Part shown: one piece after another, positions 7,701 to 15,762 of the stretch
Position numbering within the stretch: position 1 is the first letter of the stretch
Layout: every line of letters starts with the position of its first letter
The notes under the pieces: model-generated
Told to the model about the DNA's origin: nothing
What the model saw: the letters and a program-made list of their open reading frames with translations, nothing else
Databases searched by the model: none
Assembly (NCBI GenBank): GCA_044226685.1
Contig: JBGAGP010000019.1
Span: 1 to 44,264 of the forward strand
Direction of reading: 5' to 3'
Length of the DNA stretch: 44,264 bases
Source: Dongia_A sp044226685
GTDB lineage: Bacteria > Pseudomonadota > Alphaproteobacteria > Dongiales > Dongiaceae
Program-made: the position numbers and the translations under genes

Positions 7701-9937
7701 TGGCGGCGGTGGACGAGGGCATCCTGACCTTGACCGATTTCGCGACGCCCGACCCGGTCGACTATTTCTTCGGCAAGAAGCGGCTGCAGGTCGAGTTGCG
7801 CGACCTCTACGGCCAGCTGATCGACGGCAAGGCCGGCCGGCGCGGCGACATCCGCGAGGGCGGCGATGGCGGGCTCGACCAACGCGGCGCGCCGAAGAAC
7901 ATCCAGATGGTGGCGCTCTATTCCGGCCTGGTCGAGGTCGGCGCCGACGGCAAGGCCACGGTCGCCTTCGAGATTCCCGACTACAACGGCCGGCTGCGCC
8001 TGATGGCCGTCGCCTATGACGAGACCAATGTCGGCTGGGGCGAGGCCGGGCTGGTGGTGCGCGATCCGGTCGTGGCCGAGATCTCGGCGCCGCGCTTCCT
8101 GGCGCCGGGCGACAAGAGCACGCTGTCGCTGAGCCTGCAGAATGTCGATGGCCCCGCCGGCCGCTACGAGGCCGCGTTCACCTCCACCGGCGACGTGCAG
8201 ATCGGCCAGGAATCCGGCCTCGGGATCGACCTGGCGCCGGGGGCCAGCAGCCATGTCCGCGTGGCCATCCTGGGGCAACGGGTCGGCAACGGCGAGATCA
8301 CGCTGACCGTCAAGGGGCCGGACGGCTTCACCCTGGAACGCGCGCTGTCGATCCCGGTGCGGCCGGCCACCGCGCCGGTGACGGAGACGCTGACCCGGCG
8401 GCTGCAGCCCGGCGACGCGCTGACCTTGAGCCAGGCGGCGCTGGATCCCTATATCGAGGGGGCAACCCTGCGCGCCAGCTTCAGCACCACGCCGAACCTG
8501 GACGTGCAGACGATCCTCGCCAACCTCGACCACTATCCCTATGGCTGCCTGGAGCAGACCATCAGCCGTGCCTATCCGCTGCTGGTCGCGGGCGACGTGG
8601 CCGAGCTGTGGTCGCTCGAGGACCGCTACAAGCAGATCGACAAGCAGCAACTCGACAAGGCCATCCAGAGCACCTTGAACCGGCAGCGCTTTGACGGCCT
8701 GTTCGGCTTGTGGACGGCCTTCGATCCGGCCGAGCCGTGGCTTTCCGCCTTCACCATGGACTTCCTGATCCGCGCCAAGGCCAAGGGGTTCCTGGTGCCG
8801 GATTCGGCGATCGAGATGGGGCTCGACGGCCTGCGCCGGGTCGCGGCCGGCGAGGGCGGTACCACCAACGACAGCGACCGCTACGGCCGCGGTCCCTCGG
8901 CCCAGGCGTATGCGTATTACGTGCTGGCGAAGCAGGGCCAGGCCAGGCTTGCCGATCTGCGCTACGCGGCCGAGCAGATGGCCAACGGCAACGGTCCCGC
9001 CTTGTCCCTCGGCCACATTGCCGCGGCACTCGCCATGGCGGGCGAGCAGCAGCGCGCGGCCGAGCTGTTCGACGCGGCCGTTGCCGCGGCCGAGCGGCGC
9101 GGCAACAACTGGTGGGACTACGGCTCGAAGCTGCGCGACCTCGCCGCCATCGTCGCCCTGGAGGCGGAGGCGAAGTTGCCCGGCCTCGACCCGACGGCGG
9201 TGCTGGAGCGCGTCGCAGACCTGCAGAGCACCGATCGCTGGCTCAGCACGCAGGAGCAGGTCTGGATCCTGCTGGCCGCGCAGGCCAGCGCCGGAAAGTC
9301 CAGTGGCCTCCAACTCGCGATGTCCGATGGCAATGCGGTGGCGCAGGACAAGGATCTGTACCTGATTCCCGCCGCGACCTCGCTCACCAGCGGCCTGACG
9401 GTCACCAATCGCGGCAATGCAGCGGTCTACGCCAAGGCTTCGGTCACCGGTGTGCCGCGCGAGGATCTGCCGCCGAGCGACGAGGGCTTCAGCATCACGC
9501 GCACCATCTACAACACCGACGGCAGCGAGTTCGACCCGGCGCAGGTAAGGCAGAACGACCTCTTTGTCGTGCTGATCACCGGCCAGGCCAGCGTCGATGT
9601 CAATCACCAGGCGCTGGTGACCGACTTGCTGCCTGCGGGCTTCGAGGCCGAGGTGGCGAGCCTCGCCAGCGCGCGGCAGACCGGCGACTATTCCTGGCTG
9701 CCGGATCTGACCCAGCCGGTCTACCAGGAGTATCGCGACGACCGCTTCGTCGCCGCCTTCGACATCTACGACGAGGAGAGCGGGGCGCAGAACCGTGATT
9801 TCGCCTTCGCCTATCTGGTGCGCGCGGTGACGCCCGGCGACTACAAGCTGCCGGCGACATCGGTCGAGGACATGTACAAGCCGACCTATCGCGGCCGCGG
9901 CGCGGCGGGTCGCATCCAGGTGCAGGCGGCGGAGTAG
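4721..9937 (+). CDS. Bacterial alpha-2-macroglobulin (thioester type)
   Basis: 1738 residues, within the range of bacterial alpha-2-macroglobulins. The N-terminus is a Sec signal peptide (MTAVMRRFACLFVALIGIVAPHLAAADLQQ), with no lipobox cysteine after the cleavage site, so the protein is probably soluble in the periplasm rather than lipid-anchored like E. coli YfhM. MG-type beta-sandwich segments follow, for example YTDRGVYRPGETVHLGALLRDW near residue 505, a typical MG3/MG4 boundary. The thioester motif YGCLEQTISRAYPLL has its cysteine near residue 1276 and is followed by the helical thioester domain. Family role: the internal thioester covalently traps attacking proteases in the periplasm. 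pbpC starts 3 bp after the stop, reproducing the known A2M-PBP1C pairing, which suggests defence and repair of damaged cell wall. The antisense strand also carries a long open frame, which is a shadow. Confidence 0.93.
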   Translation: MTAVMRRFACLFVALIGIVAPHLAAADLQQLSSAAYEYRNGLYSVPPSSGDYEQLRAQLDDLMAGTDQAAAETLAEGMVPAGYENYDLWRSLFDIKTRLGKGLDAAYAAYLASDYAPDSAAKAEAFKLLGQALEQIKRPSEALDAYDQAVSLTQDADAREAYKRLSRTIPFQIASTEVSTEGDRPDACIVFDRRILGTRQLAYDDYVRVDPDVQVAYRAIDRRLCFDGLEYGRSYQVTLKRGLPAEIGALQEDKLVDLAIGDRAPSVGFAKQAYVLPKIGSTGVPLTTVNVDFTKLKLLRINDRNLVNELNRGSFLTNLYNWDSERIAAETGEKIWEGAMPIEGERNRRVITSVPVAEMIPEIKPGVYLLMARQASPDEAPDQQNEYWDAYATQWLVISDLGLTTLSGEDGLNVFARSLETAEPLNRVRVQLLARNNEVLASTLTDRQGLAHFDPGLLRGKDGRTATAVTAFRKDGDFSFLDLTRAAYDLSDRGVGGRVAPANLDVFLYTDRGVYRPGETVHLGALLRDWTGIAKTDTPITLRVLRPDGVEAMRFDNLKDVLGGFQQDIAVSDAARTGQWTVEAFVDPTGPAIASETFLVEDVVPARIEATLAPSAASIAPGQPVDVAGTAKFLYGAPAADLAVKADVVVAPDSDPFPEYEGYRFGLAEEQADPVRIALPDGRTNSTGAFTLPVAVEDLPDVQAPLKATLRAEVYEFGGRPVIESIGLPVRNKNLYLGIKPLFADDEVAENSAAEFEVIALGKDGKPVAAPALQYRLVREEWDYNWFYADGAWDYQVSIRDGDAKAGNTAGGSADPVKISETVQWGNFRLEVYDPESGSASSLRFHAGWSAKPGSGESPDRLQIVANKDSYQAGETAEVMLRAPFAGEALVTIATDRVLSTRLVSVPAEGHTIKIDVDKDWGAGAYVLATMFRPGREQERGPGRAVGVAWLGLDPAPRTLQVQMTVPEKVAPRQKVEIPVSLSNFTGSKVYLTVAAVDEGILTLTDFATPDPVDYFFGKKRLQVELRDLYGQLIDGKAGRRGDIREGGDGGLDQRGAPKNIQMVALYSGLVEVGADGKATVAFEIPDYNGRLRLMAVAYDETNVGWGEAGLVVRDPVVAEISAPRFLAPGDKSTLSLSLQNVDGPAGRYEAAFTSTGDVQIGQESGLGIDLAPGASSHVRVAILGQRVGNGEITLTVKGPDGFTLERALSIPVRPATAPVTETLTRRLQPGDALTLSQAALDPYIEGATLRASFSTTPNLDVQTILANLDHYPYGCLEQTISRAYPLLVAGDVAELWSLEDRYKQIDKQQLDKAIQSTLNRQRFDGLFGLWTAFDPAEPWLSAFTMDFLIRAKAKGFLVPDSAIEMGLDGLRRVAAGEGGTTNDSDRYGRGPSAQAYAYYVLAKQGQARLADLRYAAEQMANGNGPALSLGHIAAALAMAGEQQRAAELFDAAVAAAERRGNNWWDYGSKLRDLAAIVALEAEAKLPGLDPTAVLERVADLQSTDRWLSTQEQVWILLAAQASAGKSSGLQLAMSDGNAVAQDKDLYLIPAATSLTSGLTVTNRGNAAVYAKASVTGVPREDLPPSDEGFSITRTIYNTDGSEFDPAQVRQNDLFVVLITGQASVDVNHQALVTDLLPAGFEAEVASLASARQTGDYSWLPDLTQPVYQEYRDDRFVAAFDIYDEESGAQNRDFAFAYLVRAVTPGDYKLPATSVEDMYKPTYRGRGAAGRIQVQAAE

Positions 9938-9939
9938 CG

Positions 9940-12033
9940 ATGCGGACGCGCCTGCGACGCGCGGCCTTCTGGAGCGGCCTCGGGCTGCTGGCCCTGGTCG
10001 GCGCGGCGTTCTGCGCCGACCGGCTGGCCCCGCCGCCGCTCGATCGGCTGGCTTCGGTGTCGACCCTGGTGGTCGATCGCGACGACCGCGTGCTGCGCGC
10101 CTATACGACGCCCGAGGGCACCTGGCGGCTGCCAGTGCAACTTGACGCGCTCGACCCGAAGCTGATCCGCTTCCTGCTCTCGTACGAGGACCAGCGGTTC
10201 CGCGAACATCCGGGCATCGATCCGCTGGCAATCGGCCGGGCGACGCTGCAGGCGGTGAGCCACGGCCGTGTCGTCTCCGGCGCCTCGACCATCACCATGC
10301 AGCTGGCGCGCCTGCTGGAGCCGAGCCCGCGCAATCTCGGCGCCAAGCTATCCGAGATGGCGCGCGCGCTGCAGATCGAACATCGCCTCGGCAAGGACGA
10401 GATCCTCGCCGCCTATCTCACCTTCGCGCCTTACGGCGGCAACCTGGAAGGCGTGCGGGCGGCGAGCTTGGCCTATTTCGGCAAGGAGCCGCGGCGGTTG
10501 ACCGATGCCGAGGCGGCGCTGCTGGTGGCGCTGCCGCAGGCGCCGGAAACGGTGCGGCCGGACCGTGCCGCCGCCACGGCGCGCGCGGCACGGGACAAGG
10601 TGCTGCGCCTGCTGGCCGGGCGCGGCGTCATCGACGCGGCCGCCCTGACCAGCGCCCTGGCCGAACCGGTGCCGGAAGCGCGCCAGCCCTTCCCGATGAG
10701 CGCGCCGCACCTGGCCGAGCGGCTGCATCGCGCAGCGCCCGCCGCGACGCTGATCGCGTCGACCCTCGACGACGACCTGCAGCGCGCCATCCAGGAGATC
10801 GTGCGCCGGCACCAGGCGTCGCTGGAGCCCAGCGCCAGCATAGCCGTGCTGGCGGTGGAGAACTCCGGGCGCAAGGTGCGCGCCTATATCGGCTCGAGCG
10901 ATTTCTTCGCCGACCGCCGCTTCGGCCAGAACGACATGGTGACGGCCCTGCGTTCGCCGGGCTCGGCGCTGAAGCCGTTCATCTACGGCATGGCCTTCGA
11001 GGCGCTGATCGCGCATCCGGAGACCATGATGCCGGACGTCGCCATGCGCTTCGGCGACTACGCGCCGCGGAACTTCGACGGCCATTTCCGCGGCCGCATC
11101 ACCGCGCGCGAGGCGCTGCAATCCTCGCTCAACATTCCCGCCGTGGCGCTGCTCGACCGCATCGGCCCGCAGCGTTTCGTGCAGCGGCTGAAGGAGGCCG
11201 GAGTCGCGTTGGCCTTCCCGGAAAAAGCCACCGCGCCCGGTCTGCCCATCGCCTTGGGCGGTGTCGGCATCGACCTCGAGGGCCTGGTGACTCTGTTCTC
11301 GGCGCTGGCCGACCAGGGCAAGGCGGCGCCGCTGGATTACGGCGTTGCGCAAGTCGCCGGACCGGAGCGGCCGGCGCTGGTCGATCCGGTTGCCGCCTAT
11401 TACCTCACCAGCATCCTGCTCGACACGCCGCCGCCGCCGAATTTCCTCAGCCCCGGCAACCGGCGCAACGCGCAGCCGATCGCCTACAAGACCGGGACGT
11501 CCTTCGGGTTCCGCGACGCCTGGGCCATCGGCTACACGCGCGACTACACGATCGGCGTCTGGGTCGGCCGGCCGGACGGCACCTTCTCGGCCGGGCGCAT
11601 GGGCCGCGACACGGCGGCGCCGATCCTGTTCGAGGCCTTCGACCTGCTGCCGGTCGGACCCTCGGCGCTGCCCGAGAAGGCGCCGGATGGCGCCATCCTC
11701 GCCGGCACGCTCGACCTGCCCGCCAATCTGCAGCAATTCCGCATCCGCCCAGGCGCATCCGCGGGGGCGGGCAAGGCCGCCGCGATCAAGGTGGCGTTCC
11801 CGGTGGACGGCGCGCTGCTGGAACTGGCGCCGGAGGACCAGCCTTTGCCGTCGCTGATCCTGCGGGCAGATGGCGGCGCGATGCCACTGCGCTGGCTGGT
11901 GAACGGCCAGCCGATCGCCTCGTTGCCTTATCGGCGGCAGGCGGAGTGGCTGCCGGACGGGCGGGGCGCCGTGCGGGTGACGGTGATCGACCGCGACGGC
12001 CGCAGCGCGACCGCCTCGGTCTGGATCAAATAG
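9940..12033 (+). CDS. pbpC: Penicillin-binding protein 1C
   Basis: 697 residues. An N-terminal membrane anchor (FWSGLGLLALVGAAFCA) is followed by a GT51 transglycosylase domain with the catalytic EDQRFREHPGID (about residues 78-90) and GASTITMQLARLL. A penicillin-binding transpeptidase domain comes next, with SxxK in GSALKPFIYG (serine near residue 342) and KTGTSFGFRDAWAIGY near residue 516. A C-terminal beta domain of the BiPBP_C type closes the protein (FPVDGALLEL, LRWLVNGQPI). It is a bifunctional class A PBP that polymerises lipid II and may cross-link glycan in the periplasm. The ATG lies only 3 bp after the alpha-2-macroglobulin stop, so the two are surely one transcript. The end is 3 bp from the convergent Sel1 gene, leaving no room for separate terminators. 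Confidence 0.95.
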   Translation: MRTRLRRAAFWSGLGLLALVGAAFCADRLAPPPLDRLASVSTLVVDRDDRVLRAYTTPEGTWRLPVQLDALDPKLIRFLLSYEDQRFREHPGIDPLAIGRATLQAVSHGRVVSGASTITMQLARLLEPSPRNLGAKLSEMARALQIEHRLGKDEILAAYLTFAPYGGNLEGVRAASLAYFGKEPRRLTDAEAALLVALPQAPETVRPDRAAATARAARDKVLRLLAGRGVIDAAALTSALAEPVPEARQPFPMSAPHLAERLHRAAPAATLIASTLDDDLQRAIQEIVRRHQASLEPSASIAVLAVENSGRKVRAYIGSSDFFADRRFGQNDMVTALRSPGSALKPFIYGMAFEALIAHPETMMPDVAMRFGDYAPRNFDGHFRGRITAREALQSSLNIPAVALLDRIGPQRFVQRLKEAGVALAFPEKATAPGLPIALGGVGIDLEGLVTLFSALADQGKAAPLDYGVAQVAGPERPALVDPVAAYYLTSILLDTPPPPNFLSPGNRRNAQPIAYKTGTSFGFRDAWAIGYTRDYTIGVWVGRPDGTFSAGRMGRDTAAPILFEAFDLLPVGPSALPEKAPDGAILAGTLDLPANLQQFRIRPGASAGAGKAAAIKVAFPVDGALLELAPEDQPLPSLILRADGGAMPLRWLVNGQPIASLPYRRQAEWLPDGRGAVRVTVIDRDGRSATASVWIK

Positions 12034-12036
12034 CCC

Positions 12037-13740
12037 CTATTGCTTGGCCTTGAAGGCCGCGGCGGCCGCCTCCGCGGCGGTGACGTCTTCCTTGGTCATG
12101 CCCATCGCGGCCAGCGCGCGCAAGGTCGTCGCCTGGTCCGCGGTGATGCCCGAGACGTTGCCGTCGCCGATGGTTCTGGCGGCAATGGTCAGCCACTCAT
12201 AACCTTTGACCGGATCCTTCACCTGCGGGCTGCGGGTGTAGAGCGCGCCGAGCTGGTACTGCGCCTTGGCCGAGCCGCGCTCGGCCGCCATCTGGTACCA
12301 CTTGGCCGCCTCGCCGTCGTCCTGCGGCACGCCCTGGCCGTAATCGTAGATCGAGCCGACCAGCAGCTGCATGTTGACGTCGCCCGCCTCGGCCAGCGGC
12401 GTCCAGACCGCGAGCGCGCCCTGGTAGTCGCCGCGGCCGAAGGCGTCCCAGCCAGCCTGTGCCGCGTCGCCTCCGGTGCCCGGCGCCGCCGGCAGCTTGG
12501 CGATCTGCGGCGCTGCGGTGGTCGGCGCCGTCGGCACCGTGGCGCTGGTGGTGGGCGGCGACGATGGCGGCTCCAACGGGGGAATTGCCGGTTCCGTCGC
12601 AGCGGCGGACGGCACAAACGGCTTGGCGGCGCTGGGCGCTGCTGCGGCCTGCGACTGCTGCGCGGGGGCCGGGGCGGCGGGCACCGCCGCGCTCTGCAGC
12701 GGGGCGGGACCACAGCGGCGGTATTCCACGCCCACCATGTTGGCCGGCATTTCCGGCGGCACCGCGGCGATGACGAAGCGGTCTTCGGCGTTGCGGCGAT
12801 ATTGGTAGGTGTGGCCGACGCCATCGATGCCGGTGGTGACGACGGTGACGAGGTCGCCGGCAGCCTGATAAGTGGCGGGCAGCTTGGCCGCGACCTTGCC
12901 GCCGAAATAGCTGCGTGTTTCGCCAGGTGCGAATTCCAGGCCGCCGCCCGGCGGGCAACCCAGCGAGGGACCTTGCCACTGGCCGATCAGCCAATTGCCG
13001 GCGACCGGGGCGGGCGTCATCAGGCTGGCCTGCTGCGTCGCGGCCGGCGCTGCGGCCGTCACGCCCGCGGCGCCTTCGCCGTATTGCAAGTCGCCGGAGC
13101 TGCCGTCGGCGGATGCTGGGGCTGCGGGGGCCGGCGCGGCTGCCTCGGCCGGGGCGGCGTCCGCCGTCGCGGTTTGTGGCGCTTCCGCCGCGGCGCCACC
13201 ATCGGTCATTGCGCTCGCATCATCGCCGCCGGCGACGGTCATCGGCGCCGCCGGGGCGGCATCGCCCGCCGCGGGTTCCGCCGCCGCAGCCTCGACCGGG
13301 GCGGGGGCGATTGCCGCGGCGCGCGCCGGGTCGAGGGCTGCCAGGCGCTGCGCGGCCTTTTCGTCTCCGGCCTCCGCCGCCTTCTCGTACCAGTATACCG
13401 CCTGGTCCTTGTCGTAGGGCAGGCCGTGGCCGCCGGCATACATGCTGGCGAGGTTGCGCATCGCGAGAGGCAAGCCCTGGTCGGCCGCCATCTGGTACCA
13501 GCGCGCGGCCTCGGTATCGTCCTCGTCGACGCCCAGACCATGGTCGTAGAGGGCGCCGACGCTGTTCTGCGCCACGGCATCGCCGCCTTCGGCCAGCGGT
13601 AACCATTCCGCCATCGCCTTGCGGAAGTCGCCGGACTGGTAAGCGTCTACGCCGTCTTGATAATCCGCCCGCGCAGGGTTAACGGAAGCGGCGAGAGTCA
13701 ATGTGACTAATGTCACAAGAATTTTAGCAAACTGCTTCAC
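12037..13740 (-). CDS. Sel1/TPR-repeat secreted protein with internal module duplication
   Basis: 567 residues from a GTG start at 13740, preceded by a strong GGAGAGG ribosome-binding site four bases upstream. The frame stays open far upstream, but the coding signal and signal peptide begin here: (M)KQFAKILVTLVTLTLAASVNPARA. An N-terminal Sel1 block follows (DAYQSGDFRKAMAEWLPLAE, YDHGLGVDEDDTEAARWYQM). Then come an Ala/Pro-rich linker and a central globular piece from about GNWLIGQWQGPSLGCPPGGG to VGVEYRRCG with two to three cysteines. A second Ala/Pro linker leads to a second Sel1 block (GRGDYQGALAVWTPLAE, YDYGQGVPQDDGEAAKWYQM) that closely echoes the first. Sel1 repeats mediate protein-protein contacts; the role here is unknown, presumably as a periplasmic adaptor. 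It is divergent from a D,D-carboxypeptidase and convergent with pbpC. Confidence 0.8.
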   Translation of the reverse strand: MKQFAKILVTLVTLTLAASVNPARADYQDGVDAYQSGDFRKAMAEWLPLAEGGDAVAQNSVGALYDHGLGVDEDDTEAARWYQMAADQGLPLAMRNLASMYAGGHGLPYDKDQAVYWYEKAAEAGDEKAAQRLAALDPARAAAIAPAPVEAAAAEPAAGDAAPAAPMTVAGGDDASAMTDGGAAAEAPQTATADAAPAEAAAPAPAAPASADGSSGDLQYGEGAAGVTAAAPAATQQASLMTPAPVAGNWLIGQWQGPSLGCPPGGGLEFAPGETRSYFGGKVAAKLPATYQAAGDLVTVVTTGIDGVGHTYQYRRNAEDRFVIAAVPPEMPANMVGVEYRRCGPAPLQSAAVPAAPAPAQQSQAAAAPSAAKPFVPSAAATEPAIPPLEPPSSPPTTSATVPTAPTTAAPQIAKLPAAPGTGGDAAQAGWDAFGRGDYQGALAVWTPLAEAGDVNMQLLVGSIYDYGQGVPQDDGEAAKWYQMAAERGSAKAQYQLGALYTRSPQVKDPVKGYEWLTIAARTIGDGNVSGITADQATTLRALAAMGMTKEDVTAAEAAAAAFKAKQ

Positions 13741-13765
13741 GTAGCCTCTCCGAACCTGCCATAAT
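13736..13765 (+). promoter_or_regulatory. Candidate promoter for the SPOR-tailed carboxypeptidase
   Basis: TTCACG (13736-13741), an 18-bp spacer, then CATAAT (13760-13765), the latter five of six bases matching the sigma70 -10 box. Transcription would start near 13772, just before a perfect palindrome. Read by eye; moderate to low confidence. Confidence 0.3.
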
Positions 13766-13778
13766 GCCCGCGGCTTGG

Positions 13779-13796
13779 CCCTGCTATGTAGCAGGG
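13779..13796. promoter_or_regulatory. Perfect palindrome in divergent intergenic region
   Basis: CCCTGCTA-TG-TAGCAGGG is an exact 8+8 inverted repeat with a 2-bp centre, in the 75-bp gap between the divergent Sel1-protein and carboxypeptidase genes, 20 bp upstream of the latter's ATG. It could be a dimeric repressor operator serving both genes or a 5'-UTR hairpin. There is no T-tract, so a terminator is unlikely. Confidence 0.45.
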
Positions 13797-13815
13797 ATAT
13801 CGGCGTCCGGGGAAG

Positions 13816-15048
13816 ATGATGGTGTCGAGGCTCGTCAGCAGAGGGCTGCGTGTGGTCCTTGCGTGCGTCCTGGTTGCGGGCGGCGCGGGCGTTATTGCGC
13901 GTGGCGCCGGCGCGGCCAGCCTGGTGATCGACGCGGCGACCGGCACGGTGCTGAGCGCCGATGCCCCCAATCACCTCTGGTACCCGGCTTCGCTCACCAA
14001 GATGATGACCGTCTACGTGGCGCTGAGCGAGATCGACGCCGGGCGCCTGCGCTTCGACGACAAGATCAAGGTCTCGGAAGCCGCCGCCAACGTGTCCCCG
14101 GTGCGCTTCGGCCTGAAGGCCGGGCAGGTGATCACGGTGCGCGAGGCGATCAACGCCGCCATCGTCGCCTCCGGCAACGACGCGGCGACGGCGCTGGCCG
14201 AGAAGATCGGCGGCAGCGAGGCGGCTTTCGCCGAAAAGATGACCGCCATGGCACGCTCGATCGGCATGCCGCGCACGGTGTTCCGCAACGCCACCGGGTT
14301 GCCGGATGACGGCCAGGTCACCACGGCGCGGGACATGGCGGTGCTGGCGATGGCGCTGCTGCGCGACTATCCGGAGCACTATCCGCTGTTCAACCAGCGC
14401 ACCGTCACCATCGGCAAGCGCAGCCGCGGCACGGTCAATTCCATCCTCGGCAGCTACCAGGGCGCCGACGGCTTCAAGACCGGCTTCACCTGCGGTTCCG
14501 GCTACAACCTCGTCGCCTCGGTGGAGCGCGACGGGCACCGGGTGATCGGCGTCGTCCTCGGCAGCAAGAGCCGGGGCGAGCGGGTCGCCGAGATGACCAA
14601 GTTGCTGAACAAGGCCTTTGCCGGCGACAAGGCCGCCGGCGCATCTTTGGCGGAGCTGGCGGCGCAGCCGGGCGACGAGGGCGCGCCGCCCACCATCCTG
14701 AATGGCGGCGCCTGCAGCGCGGCGCAGCTCGCCGGCGGCGAGGATGCGGTGATCACTTCCGCCGCGCGGCTCTCGGGCTGGGGCATCGTGTTCGGCGCCT
14801 ATCCGGACAAGGCCAAGGCCCAGCAGGTGCTGGCGGACGCCAAGAAGAATCTCGGGCCCCTCGCCAAGGGCACCCGGCAGGCCATCGTCCAGAAGGCCTA
14901 TGAGGGCAGCGCCAAATACAGCGCCATGCTGGTCGGCTTCGAGCAGGGCGAGGCCGGCAAGGCCTGCAAGGCGATGTGGGCGCAGAATGCCTATTGCCTG
15001 GCGCTCAGCCCGCAGGTGCTCGGCAATCCCGACATGGTCTGGCGCTGA
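13816..15048 (+). CDS. D-alanyl-D-alanine carboxypeptidase with SPOR-like tail
   Basis: 410 residues. A signal peptide (GLRVVLACVLVAGGAGVIARGAGA) precedes an S11-type (PBP5/DacA-like) domain with all three active-site motifs: SLTK at about 59-62, SGND near 119 and KTGF near 221. The C-terminal 90 residues (WGIVFGAYPDKAKAQQVLADAKKNL ... YSAMLVGFEQGEAGKACKAM) look like a SPOR domain, which in other proteins binds denuded septal glycan. Role: trims the terminal D-Ala from peptidoglycan pentapeptides in the periplasm, perhaps at the division site (inference). ATG 13816 follows GGGGAAG without a gap, so ATG 13819 or GTG 13822 may be the true start. A candidate promoter and a palindrome lie just upstream. 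A second carboxypeptidase gene lies near 36.3 kb. Confidence 0.9.
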   Translation: MMVSRLVSRGLRVVLACVLVAGGAGVIARGAGAASLVIDAATGTVLSADAPNHLWYPASLTKMMTVYVALSEIDAGRLRFDDKIKVSEAAANVSPVRFGLKAGQVITVREAINAAIVASGNDAATALAEKIGGSEAAFAEKMTAMARSIGMPRTVFRNATGLPDDGQVTTARDMAVLAMALLRDYPEHYPLFNQRTVTIGKRSRGTVNSILGSYQGADGFKTGFTCGSGYNLVASVERDGHRVIGVVLGSKSRGERVAEMTKLLNKAFAGDKAAGASLAELAAQPGDEGAPPTILNGGACSAAQLAGGEDAVITSAARLSGWGIVFGAYPDKAKAQQVLADAKKNLGPLAKGTRQAIVQKAYEGSAKYSAMLVGFEQGEAGKACKAMWAQNAYCLALSPQVLGNPDMVWR

Positions 15049-15139
15049 GCGCAGCGCGACGCCACCCGCGCATTCGTGACTTGCAGGCTCGACCGCCGGC
15101 CCCCACTTTAGGTGAAGGGGCAATGCTATTGGCCTGATC

Positions 15140-15754
15140 ATGATGCATTTGCGCGGCCCGTCATTCATTCCCGGCTGGATCATCGCGGCGGTCGCGGCGG
15201 CGGCGATCCTGGGTGGTTGCGCCAGCCCGACGCCGCCCAAGCCGGCGATGGTGCCGCTCGGCCAGACCGGCGATTTCGGCTATTCCGAGCGCGACCTCGG
15301 CAACGACCGCATCGAGGTGTCCTATACCGGTGCTTCGGTGCGCGTGCCCGTGGGCGCTTCGCGCAATGACGCGGCGGTTCAGGCGGAACTGGCCAAAACC
15401 CATGACCTGGCGCTGTGGCGCGCCGCGCAGCTCGCCGACCAGCGCGGCATGGCGGCGATCAAGATCGACAAGGAGACGCGCGACACCGACGTGCAGGTGA
15501 CGCGCCAGCTGGTGCCGAGCGCGGCGCCGTTCGGCTACGGCCCCTATTGGAACCACTACGGCTATTACGGCCGCCCGAACTGGTTCTACGACGACCCGTT
15601 CTACTACCAGGCGGTACGCCGTGCGGCGGGTCGGGTGACGACCACGCTCACAGTCATTTTGCTGAAGACCCGCGACCCCGATGATGCGGCGCAGCTGCCG
15701 GTCAAGGAGACCTTGAGCAACCTGCAGGCAGCGCGCAGCGGCGCGGTCTATTGA
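15140..15754 (+). CDS. CC0125/CC1285-family lipoprotein
   Basis: 204 residues. A signal sequence ends in the lipobox ILGGC (cysteine near residue 28), so the mature protein is lipid-anchored in the envelope. The motif GDFGYSERDLGNDRIEVSYTG is characteristic of the CC0125/CC1285 lipoprotein family known from Caulobacter and relatives. A long helical part (AKTHDLALWRAAQLADQRGMAAIKIDKETRD) and an aromatic, Tyr/Trp/Gly-rich stretch (FGYGPYWNHYGYYGRPNW) follow. Function of the family is unknown. ATG 15140 or 15143. The gene matters here because a degenerate copy beginning at the equivalent of 15244 is fused behind truncated mfd at 20469. The PAS gene ends 8 bp beyond its stop on the other strand. 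Confidence 0.85.
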   Translation: MMHLRGPSFIPGWIIAAVAAAAILGGCASPTPPKPAMVPLGQTGDFGYSERDLGNDRIEVSYTGASVRVPVGASRNDAAVQAELAKTHDLALWRAAQLADQRGMAAIKIDKETRDTDVQVTRQLVPSAAPFGYGPYWNHYGYYGRPNWFYDDPFYYQAVRRAAGRVTTTLTVILLKTRDPDDAAQLPVKETLSNLQAARSGAVY

Positions 15755-15762
15755 GCGGCGCC

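Noticed and set aside
4691..10231. A 1846-codon open frame on the minus strand
   Set aside because: It is antisense to the alpha-2-macroglobulin and the pbpC start, with low-complexity Arg/Gly/Val-rich translation; the plus strand has clear domain motifs, so this is a GC-driven shadow.
13741..15240. N-terminal extension of the Sel1-protein frame (1067 residues in total)
   Set aside because: The extension is antisense to the carboxypeptidase gene; a signal peptide and a GGAGAGG ribosome-binding site mark the real GTG start at 13740.
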